Below, piece by piece: positions 1 to 5,350 of a stretch of 9,064 nucleotides of DNA (position 1 is the stretch's first letter; each line of letters opens with the position of its first letter). Below the pieces are notes generated by a model that was given only the letters and a program-made list of their open reading frames with translations, was not told the DNA's origin and did no database searches. Origin of the DNA: Bacteroides sp. (lineage in GTDB: Bacteria > Bacteroidota > Bacteroidia > Bacteroidales > Muribaculaceae); NCBI GenBank assembly GCA_014801595.1, contig JAAVDV010000035.1, positions 38,545 to 47,608 of the forward strand. Direction: 5' to 3'. A program made the translations under genes and the position numbers.

Positions 1-489
1 GGCGTCGCAGACTTTCTTGAACGCGGCGATTTCGGCCTCGATTTCCTCCCCCGTCATCCGCCCTGTGCGGATATCGTTGACGTATTCGAGTCCCAGCTGA
101 TAGCCGAGCGCATCGGGATTATCGCTGGCGGCGAGCTTGCGCAGGTGCATCTTGTCGGGAAGAGGGAGATTGTCGGCATATGTATCGTAGGCTATCTGGA
201 AGGTCTGCAGGTCGGCATCCTTATAATTCTCATAGGCGTAGAGCGCGGCCATGGAGAGGGTGTCGATCCGCACTCCCTCGATTTTGCCGAGAGCGGCATC
301 GCAGATAAACCGCGCCACCGAGTCGGGAGCGACACGTTGCATCATATACTGCATCTTGGCGCGGTCATCCATTCCGGCGAATTCGCCCGCACGGTCGCTA
401 TCGGCGCCATTCTTGGCTCCGCAACCACTCAGCGCCGCCACTGCGAGAAGCCCCGGGAGAGCTTTCGGGATTCTACTGATTCTTTTCAT
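1..489 (-). CDS. Putative lipoprotein of unknown function (partial, C-terminus outside window)
   Basis: The frame is open from an ATG at 489 to the left edge, giving 163 codons without a stop, so the C-terminus lies outside the window. The N-terminus reads MKRISRIPKALPGLLAVAAL followed by SGC: a basic start, a hydrophobic stretch and a lipobox with Cys at residue 23, so the mature protein is probably lipid-anchored and exported. After a short polar linker (GAKNGADSDRAGEF) the sequence is mostly helix-forming, with many Ala, Asp and Glu residues, and has no motif I recognise. The start is fixed by the signal peptide. A divergent promoter candidate lies about 75 bases upstream. Its G+C content is visibly higher than that of the genes after the tRNA, as expected for core chromosome flanking an accessory block. 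I am sure that it is a gene and fairly sure of the lipoprotein call; its function is unknown. Confidence 0.85.
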   Translation of the reverse strand, partial: MKRISRIPKALPGLLAVAALSGCGAKNGADSDRAGEFAGMDDRAKMQYMMQRVAPDSVARFICDAALGKIEGVRIDTLSMAALYAYENYKDADLQTFQIAYDTYADNLPLPDKMHLRKLAASDNPDALGYQLGLEYVNDIRTGRMTGEEIEAEIAAFKKVCDA

Positions 490-564
490 GCCGAATCATA
501 TGTTTTACCCCCTTCCGACAGTTACAACATACCCCGGAAGGGGCTATATATTAATATTACACCA

Positions 565-599
565 CAAAATTAGTAAAAAAACAATAAAAATCGGCCAAA
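565..599 (-). promoter_or_regulatory. Candidate Bacteroides-type promoter for the leftward lipoprotein gene
   Basis: On the minus strand TAATTTTG (572 to 565) fits the TAnnTTTG -7 box of Bacteroidota, and TTTG (599 to 596) could be the -33 box. The 23-base gap is slightly longer than the usual 19-21. Transcription would start near 558 and leave a leader of about 70 bases. The call rests on motif match and position only. Confidence 0.4.
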
Positions 600-604
600 A
601 CTTC

Positions 605-634
605 TTGACAATCCAACAAAAATTACTAACTTTG
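605..634 (+). promoter_or_regulatory. Bacteroides-type promoter of the tRNA-Ser gene
   Basis: TTGACA at 605-610 supplies the -33 element and TAACTTTG at 627-634 matches the Bacteroidota -7 consensus TAnnTTTG, with spacing in the normal range. Transcription would begin near 641, about 55 bases before the mature tRNA 5' end. It lies back to back with the leftward promoter candidate at 565-599. Confidence 0.7.
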
Positions 635-695
635 CATCCGAAAACCGATATACGGCCCATTCTCACGGGCATAAGTAATGGTTTCAGCCGAAATT

Positions 696-783
696 GGAGT
701 GGTGCTCGAGTGGCTGAAGAGGCACGCCTGGAAAGCGTGTATACGCCAAAAGCGTATCCCGGGTTCGAATCCCGGCCACTCCG
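696..783 (+). tRNA. tRNA-Ser, anticodon GGA
   Basis: The acceptor stem pairs GGAGTGG (696-702) with CCACTCC (776-782), followed by discriminator G783, which is typical of serine tRNAs. The anticodon stem CACGC/GCGTG (723-727/735-739) encloses the loop CTGGAAA, with anticodon GGA at 730-732 reading UCC and UCU codons. A long variable arm pairs ATACGC (741-746) with GCGTAT (752-757), the type II hallmark. The T arm is CCGGG/TTCGAAT/CCCGG. CCA is not encoded. The gene lies between a good promoter and a terminator, so it is probably transcribed alone. tRNA-Ser genes are frequent integration sites of mobile elements; see the repeat entry. Confidence 0.97.
764..774 (+). repeat. 11-bp direct repeat, copy 1 (T-arm of tRNA-Ser)
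   Basis: TTCGAATCCCG lies in the T loop and 3' T stem of the tRNA and recurs exactly at 1966-1976. The tRNA 3' end is a common integrase target, so the pair may mark the ends of an old insertion; chance is also possible because the T arm is a conserved motif. Confidence 0.4.
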
Positions 784-794
784 CTCAAATTTGA

Positions 795-827
795 ATCCCG
801 CAAGCAGAAATGCCTGCGGGATTTTTT
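795..827 (+). terminator. Intrinsic terminator after tRNA-Ser
   Basis: ATCCCGCA-A-GCA (795-806) pairs with TGC-C-TGCGGGAT across a GAAA tetraloop, with one A/C mismatch, and runs into a T tract (822-827). It ends the tRNA transcript. The next gene starts only 22 bases after the T tract, leaving little room for a separate promoter. Confidence 0.9.
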
Positions 828-849
828 GCACTAAAAAAATCATACTGCG

Positions 850-1188
850 ATGTCTGAGATGGAAAAATATCAGTTGATTCTGGATGCTTTAAAGAGAAAG
901 GCAGCCGAGATTCTGCCTAAAGGGTCTCAGATGTCCTTGTATGGATCCAGAGCGCGTGGAGATGCATCTCCTGACTCGGACTGGGATATCCATATACTCA
1001 TTCCGGGAGAAGAGAAAATTCCTTTTGACCTATGGGATAAATACGCGTGGCCATTCGTACATGTTGGCATATTGTTGGGAGAAGAGATAAATCCGAGATT
1101 ATATTCTTTTGCCGGATGGCTCAAACGTAGTTTCCTTCCATTTTATAAAAACGTAGAGCGAGATAAACTCTCAATATTTCAAAATTGA
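850..1188 (+). CDS. Minimal nucleotidyltransferase (MNT), partner of the HEPN protein
   Basis: This 112-residue protein shows the DNA polymerase beta-type nucleotidyltransferase signature: YGSRARG at residues 31-37 followed by SDWDIHI, with metal-binding Asp44 and Asp46 (GSxxRG...SDxD). The third acidic residue normally seen on a later strand is not evident; the equivalent stretch reads FVHVGILLGEE. In studied MNT-HEPN pairs the MNT protein is the antitoxin and transfers AMP units to the HEPN toxin; here that role is inferred from family and pairing. The following HEPN gene starts 5 bases after this stop, so they form one transcript. The start could be ATG 850 or ATG 859; there is no Shine-Dalgarno site for either, which is normal in Bacteroidota. 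I see no dedicated promoter in the 22 bases between the tRNA terminator and the ATG, so expression may rely on readthrough. Confidence 0.88.
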   Translation: MSEMEKYQLILDALKRKAAEILPKGSQMSLYGSRARGDASPDSDWDIHILIPGEEKIPFDLWDKYAWPFVHVGILLGEEINPRLYSFAGWLKRSFLPFYKNVERDKLSIFQN

Positions 1189-1193
1189 CTATT

Positions 1194-1595
1194 ATGACTC
1201 TCAAATCTGAAGAAAGAAATTCTATAGTAGCCTATCGCCTTGAAAAAGCATATTCTACGATCCAACAAGTTAAGGATGTTGGGAATCTGGGCTATTGGAG
1301 TCTCGCCGCCAACCGATTGTATTATGCAGTATATTATGCTTGTGTGGCATTGCTTATTCATCATGGAATTGAGGCATCTACACATCGGGGAGTCATCAGA
1401 ATGATTAGTGACAAATTCGTAAGAACTGGAATCCTTACTCCTGAAGATTCAAAGTTGATCGGACGTCTTTTTACAATGCGTCAAACCGGAGATTATGATG
1501 ATCTTTATGATTGGGAAGAATCAGATGTAATGCCTCTAATTCCGAAAGCCGAAGAATTTGTCATGCGAGTTGCACGTCTTATTCCGCCTCAATAA
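1194..1595 (+). CDS. HEPN-domain protein (putative toxin of an MNT-HEPN pair)
   Basis: The 133-residue, all-helical protein has the layout of the PF05168/COG1895 HEPN group: NRLYYAVYYACVALLIHHG at residues 40-58 (the A..R.YYA.Y.A..ALL helix), STHRGVIRM at 62-70, and RQTGDYDD at 96-103 near the start of the last helices. HEPN toxins such as HepT are RNases with an Rx4-6H motif that are silenced by AMPylation of a nearby tyrosine. Here the matching position reads R96-QTGD-Y101, with Tyr in place of His, so RNase activity is uncertain, and the protein could be a regulatory or substrate-binding variant. I chose ATG 1194. A TTG at 1185 is in frame but overlaps the upstream stop. A further MNT reading frame, now broken, follows 10 bases after the stop. 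Confidence 0.85.
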   Translation: MTLKSEERNSIVAYRLEKAYSTIQQVKDVGNLGYWSLAANRLYYAVYYACVALLIHHGIEASTHRGVIRMISDKFVRTGILTPEDSKLIGRLFTMRQTGDYDDLYDWEESDVMPLIPKAEEFVMRVARLIPPQ

Positions 1596-1605
1596 TTTCC
1601 AATTT

Positions 1606-1786
1606 ATGAATGAGCGTATCAAATGTCTGATTCCGAAAAATACAGGAGTAGATGAAGACCAAGCCGCTTCTCCGGGCTTGGTTATTCGGCTCATACACCT
1701 GCGGTGAGGAGACCCCGGAAAGCGACATCGACATCCTTGGTGATTATGATATTGCTCCTTCGGTCCGACCTAGCGGCAGTCCCTAA
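1606..1786 (+). pseudogene. Decayed second minimal nucleotidyltransferase (frameshift plus amber codon)
   Basis: From ATG 1606 the frame reads MNERIKCLIPK, then an AAAAA run (1636-1640) appears to hold one extra A. Removing it restores IQE, an amber TAG (1649-1651) where the family usually has an aromatic residue, then MKTKPLLRAW and the motif LFGSYTCGEETPESDIDIL (1682-1738), a textbook GSxxxG...SDIDI nucleotidyltransferase core. After GDYDIAP the reading is lost and stops at TAA 1784. The intact family is about 100 residues long, so the 3' half is missing or scrambled; a faint trace of the usual ending (RDKYLYY) can be read near 1900 in another frame. Two independent lesions make a sequencing error unlikely. 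It follows the HEPN gene by 10 bases, so the cassette was probably MNT-HEPN-MNT. A short peptide from the internal ATG 1652 is possible but would lack most of the fold. Confidence 0.8.
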
Positions 1787-1990
1787 AGTCGTGACTTTCT
1801 TCTCCGGAGTATTTCTTTTTAATGGAAAACTCAAACTCAATATTTCGAAACGCAACGTTACCATCATCTTGATATAGGCAAATATCCATTTAGACCCCAT
1901 CCGAGACAAATATCTATATTACCTCGTTGCATGTCCTGCTCGATATACACCTGGATTTTGAGGTATTCGAATCCCGTTTCTCATTCTCAG
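1787..1990. other. Unassigned sequence between the converging gene sets
   Basis: I find no intact gene here. Contents are a small perfect inverted repeat AAAGTC-GT-GACTTT (1785-1798) without a T tract, an 11-bp T-arm-like sequence (1966-1976), and a short minus-strand open stretch (about 1980 to 1864, with fragments such as GFEYLKIQVYIEQDMQ) that lacks a start codon and may be a gene remnant. The region looks like an eroded junction. No clear terminator for either converging set is visible. Confidence 0.5.
1966..1976 (+). repeat. 11-bp direct repeat, copy 2 (possible attachment-site or tRNA remnant)
   Basis: TTCGAATCCCG is preceded by GGTA (GGG in the tRNA) and followed by TTTCTC (GCCACTCC in the tRNA), so similarity extends loosely on both sides. 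It lies in the unassigned segment just past the MNT-HEPN-MNT cassette. No integrase gene lies between the copies. Confidence 0.4.
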
Positions 1991-2215
1991 CTAATCATAA
2001 TACAAATCTATTTGGAGATGATTTTCAAGAAATCTCTTTAGAGTATATTTGGAGGTTCCGGCAGGGAAAAATTTTGATGCTATTTTTTCGCCGCCAACAG
2101 TCCAGATTTCTATCTGATCACCACGAGGGGAACTGATATACATACCAACCTTACGGTTGTCGCCTGATCCTGTGCCCCAGAAAATCTTGTCTTCAAATTT
2201 GCATGGTACGGTCAT
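1991..2215 (-). CDS. Small orphan protein downstream of the WG-repeat gene
   Basis: This is a 74-residue protein of no family I recognise, without signal peptide or membrane segment, so probably cytoplasmic. It is mixed in character: a possible beta-rich first half (KVGMYISSPRGDQIEIWTVG) and a basic C-terminal helix (TSKYTLKRFLENHLQIDLYY). The start at 2215 is well supported. It is preceded by AAGGAAG six bases before the ATG, the clearest Shine-Dalgarno site in the window, and this site overlaps the end of the WG-repeat gene, whose TAA ends 11 bases upstream. The spacing points to one transcript with the two exported proteins upstream. Its opening VPCKFEDKIF resembles IPCKFKKIIF at residues 79-88 of the WG protein, which may be chance or a shared module. 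It could be a small partner or immunity-type protein, but nothing in the sequence proves that. Confidence 0.65.
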   Translation of the reverse strand: MTVPCKFEDKIFWGTGSGDNRKVGMYISSPRGDQIEIWTVGGEKIASKFFPAGTSKYTLKRFLENHLQIDLYYD

Positions 2216-2226
2216 CGCCAGCTTCC

Positions 2227-3780
2227 TTAAATTAAAAATGCCGACCCTGCCATTTTATAAATTTGCGCCACGCCATAAGCCACATTGCTTATGCGGTCAT
2301 AATTACCCAGATTCTGACTTTTCCGTCCATCCTCACTTATTACAACCATATCTCCCGAGGGAGAGCGGCCTATGAAATAAGTCGGCTCACCCTTAACGAA
2401 GAAATCTTCTTCATTCGATACCGACCTGAAAACCGGATCTGACAATTTATCCCCATCTCTTGTATAGATCCCTGCAAGTCCATTTTTCAATACCTTAAAA
2501 TGCTTTCCCAGCCATTGCACTTCATCATAAACAGGTGGAATCACTTCTCCCCAATCATCCCTATATATTCCGACCTTCCCGTCCTTACCTACTAATTTGT
2601 TTCCATATCCAAACTCTTCAATCCTATCATATTCAAGAAGATTTCTGTCAAAACCTGCTTCAATATTTATTTCCTTCCCATCAATAGATGCATAAAGATA
2701 ATTGTCTTTAATGAAGATACGATCAACATTGTTATGAGAGATTTCCTCCCCACTGTTCGCGAAAAGACTTTTACCAATTCCGGATTTGACTGAAATTACG
2801 AAATCAAGCCCTGTGCTGTCAAGAGCCTTTACAAGCTCCTTAAGGTCTTCCTCTAAAAGCCCACTCTTGCATTCAAGTGCGATTTCATAAAAGTTATTTC
2901 CATTCTTTTTAAAGCTATATATCCTTACATCTGAAAGTTTAAATGGAATCACCTCATTTGAGTTCACATGTAAAGAATACAAATCAAACTCCGGATGTTT
3001 AAGCGTGAAGATCTTCTTGTCGGGATCAAGGAAGTTAACCGGGTATATTTTATCGTTGATAAGCACCATATATTGCCGGCCATTGCTCCATAATGGCTCT
3101 TTCACCACATTCCAGAGGGTATTTGATGAGGGATTAAGGAGCGCGACGACCGCATTCCCATTATTCAGTCTATAATAGTCTTCATCGCCAATCCTTGTTA
3201 GGTTGCACGAAGAGACATTTTCCAATTTAACAATTCCCTTGGAATTATATAGTTTATGGTCAAAGAGTGTGTAGCCCCCTTCAAGTCGCTTTACGGGTTC
3301 TTCATTGATATTCCAATTCTTGGGAAGGCTTTCATTCGGTGATATTATCTCACACCATCCATTATCCCTTAATCCATACCACAGTTTATCCGGACCACGG
3401 AAAACCGCTCTTAATGGCATAGTAAAATAAGCCTCCGACGAAATCATACCGAAGTCAGTCCCTTCTTCACTCACAAAAAAGAAGTCATTCCCTTTCGGGT
3501 TCCTGTAAAAGGGCGGAAAAATAATTTTTTTAAATTTGCAAGGAATATATACTTTTCCGTCTTTTCCTACCACCCCTTTCTTCCCCTTTTCCTCAACGAC
3601 GGCATAATCGCTTTGAAAAGGGTAGATTGTATCATATTTTGACTTCAATATTACCTTTCCCGCCGTATCGGTCAGTCCCCACTTCCCTTTTTTCTGAAAA
3701 GGGATCTGAGCCTTTGTCGACACGCACAGACCTAGCGACAATATAAGAATTAAAAGAAAAAACGATTGTTTAATATTCAT
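2227..3780 (-). CDS. Exported WG-repeat protein
   Basis: The 517-residue protein starts with a classical signal peptide (MNIKQSFFLLILILSLGLCV, then STKA before Gln25; likely cut after Ala24), so it is exported to the periplasm or cell surface. The mature part carries WG-type repeats, the beta-rich units that read 'k.GkwGlid..Gk.i.p.yD.i': clear units are at residues 30-52 (KKGKWGLTDTAGK, then YDTI), 66-80 (GKKGVVGKDGKVYIP), about 390-420 (VGKDGKVGIYRDDWGEVIPP) and the next unit (KNGLAGIYTRDGDKL). The middle part is more divergent. WG repeats are thought to form propeller- or solenoid-like binding surfaces; no enzyme motif is visible. Its ATG overlaps the stop of the upstream gene by 11 bases, which suggests translational coupling. 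Cys19 does not sit in a good lipobox. Confidence 0.85.
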   Translation of the reverse strand: MNIKQSFFLLILILSLGLCVSTKAQIPFQKKGKWGLTDTAGKVILKSKYDTIYPFQSDYAVVEEKGKKGVVGKDGKVYIPCKFKKIIFPPFYRNPKGNDFFFVSEEGTDFGMISSEAYFTMPLRAVFRGPDKLWYGLRDNGWCEIISPNESLPKNWNINEEPVKRLEGGYTLFDHKLYNSKGIVKLENVSSCNLTRIGDEDYYRLNNGNAVVALLNPSSNTLWNVVKEPLWSNGRQYMVLINDKIYPVNFLDPDKKIFTLKHPEFDLYSLHVNSNEVIPFKLSDVRIYSFKKNGNNFYEIALECKSGLLEEDLKELVKALDSTGLDFVISVKSGIGKSLFANSGEEISHNNVDRIFIKDNYLYASIDGKEINIEAGFDRNLLEYDRIEEFGYGNKLVGKDGKVGIYRDDWGEVIPPVYDEVQWLGKHFKVLKNGLAGIYTRDGDKLSDPVFRSVSNEEDFFVKGEPTYFIGRSPSGDMVVISEDGRKSQNLGNYDRISNVAYGVAQIYKMAGSAFLI

Positions 3781-4426
3781 AAGACCGATATTGGATTATG
3801 TCGCTGTATGGAGTTGAAACCTGACGTCTCACCCAGTTGCCATGCGAATCAAATTTATAGTTACTGTAAGTTTCCGTATAAATTCCATCCCCGAAGAAGG
3901 GAGTGGCCTTCCCTTTCAGTTCTTTTGCGAATCCATTCATATCGTATGTGATGGTGAAATTCTCCAGACACATATCATATCCATCTATAAACATCTCCCC
4001 ATTTTCTATCTTTGAATTAAGATCCTTTTCATCTAAAATAAATGTAACAGGTCTGCCAGATACCATTTTTATTTTGAATAAGCCTGGCAGTCCCATCCGG
4101 AAACCAATCACCGTATCGGAATTGTCATAGGGAATCGCCTTTTTGTTTGATGAGATTTCAATCTCTGAAACCGAATTTGTCATCTCATTAAGTTCATAAT
4201 TATCAATTGCCTTTTTTACCGCACGATAATCTGAAAAATTTATCTGCGGATTTGCTACAACCTCCTCTACCGATGACTCCCATGCTATAATTTTTTTAAC
4301 AGGAGCCTTAAGCTCATACATGATTTGATCTACTGTCAAATCATTGTTTTCTTGCCCCTTCATATTGAAGCAAGTCGATACCATTGCTAACACCGAAAGA
4401 ATGGTAAAAATGAATTCTTTTCTCAT
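3770..4426 (-). CDS. Exported hypothetical protein with C-terminal YD-like 'DSHGNW' module
   Basis: The 218-residue protein begins MRKEFIFTILSVLAMVSTCF, a signal-peptide-like segment, so it is probably exported. The C-terminal 35 residues contain YKFDSHGNWVRR and end in QYRSYEY, the single YD/RHS-like strand motif common in secreted Bacteroidota proteins (Y.yD..GNW..r). The middle (EIEISSNKKAIPYDNSDTVI and onward) is beta-rich without known motifs. No Shine-Dalgarno site is visible and no convincing TAnnTTTG promoter was found, although 119 non-coding bases precede it. It is the first gene of the three-gene exported set; its stop overlaps the next start (ATGAATATTAA). The function is unknown: the module suggests surface binding or an envelope role. 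Regulation is not evident. Confidence 0.8.
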   Translation of the reverse strand: MRKEFIFTILSVLAMVSTCFNMKGQENNDLTVDQIMYELKAPVKKIIAWESSVEEVVANPQINFSDYRAVKKAIDNYELNEMTNSVSEIEISSNKKAIPYDNSDTVIGFRMGLPGLFKIKMVSGRPVTFILDEKDLNSKIENGEMFIDGYDMCLENFTITYDMNGFAKELKGKATPFFGDGIYTETYSNYKFDSHGNWVRRQVSTPYSDIIQYRSYEY

Positions 4427-4480
4427 AAATGGTTGGTTTTAAGTACAACTCACAAAAAAATAATAAATGTTATCTGACAC

Positions 4481-4513
4481 GGTGTAGGACGCGATTCTTC
4501 GCGTTCCTGCACC
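4481..4513 (-). terminator. Imperfect hairpin between the FtsZ-like gene and the exported set
   Basis: GGTG-t-AGGA-CGCG (4481-4493) pairs with CGCG-t-TCCT-g-CACC (4500-4513) around ATTCTT: 12 paired positions with one bulge and one mismatch. It lies 33 bases past the stop of the FtsZ-like gene on the minus strand. The nearest T-rich stretch on that strand begins about 15 bases later (TATTTTTTTG, 4462-4453), so it is not a standard intrinsic terminator; it may be an RNA-stabilising or regulatory hairpin. Confidence 0.45.
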
Positions 4514-4545
4514 ATGCTTTTGGTTTGATGATTTTTATATTACCG

Positions 4546-5331
4546 TCATAAGTATTTCTTATCTTCTCGTAACACTACGTCTACCCCGGTCGCAAGTATC
4601 ACGACCTCCAATTCCGCCGTGTTATTATTTGAGTTGCCTGTTCCGAATATCACCTCAATATTATTGGGGAGAGTGGAGAGGAATTGTTGAAGCTTTCCGA
4701 GCTCATCCATACTCAGTCCCGTACCCCGGGATACAAGTAGCTTGATGATCATTTTGCGAGCGGCATTGATGTCATACCTTCCTTCGGCTGGCTTATCAAA
4801 TGCCTCCTTAAGTGCTTTCTCCATTTTATCAGCACCCGTACCTACTCCCCGGACAATCAGTAATGTGCCGCAATCTCGCAAAACTTCCCTTAAAACGGAT
4901 GACTCAATATTGATCTTTCCAGGCAGAAGAATGTCAGATAATCCCTTCCTTATGTTAAGAATGATTTTATCCACTTCTTCCTCTACCGATTCAATTTCCT
5001 CGGAGAATGACAAAGAAGAAGGAGTGATTTTTGAACGCAAGGATTCCCTGTTGACCAATACACAGCCATCGGCAATCTGGTGCAATTGTTGACACCGGAC
5101 CAGAGCATCCAACACACCCTTATCTCCAACAGCGGCAAATGGCAGGATTCCGATTCCCAATACGGTCTTCCCTTCATCTTTCAGCTTCTCCGCACGTCTT
5201 AACCCATTATCCTTATCAACTTCAAAATCAGTCACCACAACTTCTATATCCGCATCAGTAAGCTCAGAATCAGGGAGCATGGCGAGCAGATCGGTGAAAG
5301 TGATGCTCCTTTTATTCTCTTTTCTATCCAT
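4546..5331 (-). CDS. Divergent FtsZ/tubulin-fold protein lacking the GTP-binding half
   Basis: The 261-residue protein aligns with FtsZ from the middle of its GTPase domain to the end of its C-terminal domain: GKTVLGIGILPFA (54-66, FtsZ 'LTVAVVTKPF'), ADGCVLVNRESL (88-99, 'DSLITIPNDKL'), LLPGKINIESSVLREV (135-150, 'RPGLMNVDFADVRTVM'), GVGTGADKMEKALKEAF (162-178), DINAARKMIIKLL (187-199) and ELEVVILATGV (240-250, 'ELRVTVVATGI'). Only about 30 residues precede this part, against about 95 in FtsZ. The tubulin loop GGGTGTG is replaced by FEVDKDN, and T7-loop catalytic Asp is absent (NIESSV for NVDFAD). It should therefore neither bind nor hydrolyse GTP the usual way and may act as a scaffold or filament partner. 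It follows the NO VEIN-like gene within one transcript. The start is ATG 5331, the second of two ATGs created by a 15-bp duplication. I am confident of the fold; the role is unknown. Confidence 0.75.
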   Translation of the reverse strand: MDRKENKRSITFTDLLAMLPDSELTDADIEVVVTDFEVDKDNGLRRAEKLKDEGKTVLGIGILPFAAVGDKGVLDALVRCQQLHQIADGCVLVNRESLRSKITPSSLSFSEEIESVEEEVDKIILNIRKGLSDILLPGKINIESSVLREVLRDCGTLLIVRGVGTGADKMEKALKEAFDKPAEGRYDINAARKMIIKLLVSRGTGLSMDELGKLQQFLSTLPNNIEVIFGTGNSNNNTAELEVVILATGVDVVLREDKKYL

Positions 5332-5350
5332 TTACTTTCTATCCATTTAC
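5321..5350. repeat. Perfect 15-bp tandem duplication at a stop/start junction
   Basis: TTTCTATCCATTTAC occurs twice head to tail (5321-5335 and 5336-5350). On the coding strand this reads TAA ATG GAT AGA AAG TAA ATG GAT AGA AAA. The ancestral junction had the stop touching the start codon; the duplication adds a four-codon minicistron (MDRK, stop) between the two genes and leaves all parts in one frame. Confidence 0.95.

Noticed and set aside
544..843. Minus-strand open frame of 99 codons
   Set aside because: It is antisense to the tRNA-Ser gene and its terminator.
251..877. Plus-strand open frame of 208 codons
   Set aside because: It runs antisense over the lipoprotein gene and then straight through the promoter, tRNA-Ser and terminator, so it is a chance frame.
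1185..1193. TTG start for the HEPN gene
   Set aside because: It would overlap the MNT stop and add only three residues; ATG at 1194 is the simpler start.
1785..1798. AAAGTC-GT-GACTTT inverted repeat as terminator
   Set aside because: It is a short, weak stem with a two-base loop and no T tract.
1691..1909. Minus-strand open frame of 72 codons
   Set aside because: It is antisense to the nucleotidyltransferase motif of the pseudogene, with no motif or ribosome site of its own.
3722..3780. Lipobox in the WG-repeat protein (LGLC, Cys19)
   Set aside because: The residue before Cys is Leu, not Gly/Ala/Ser, and a good signal peptidase I site (STKA before Gln25) follows.
4453..4462. TATTTTTTTG as a -7 box for the exported set
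   Set aside because: The TA-to-TTTG spacing is two bases too long and no TTTG lies at the -33 distance.
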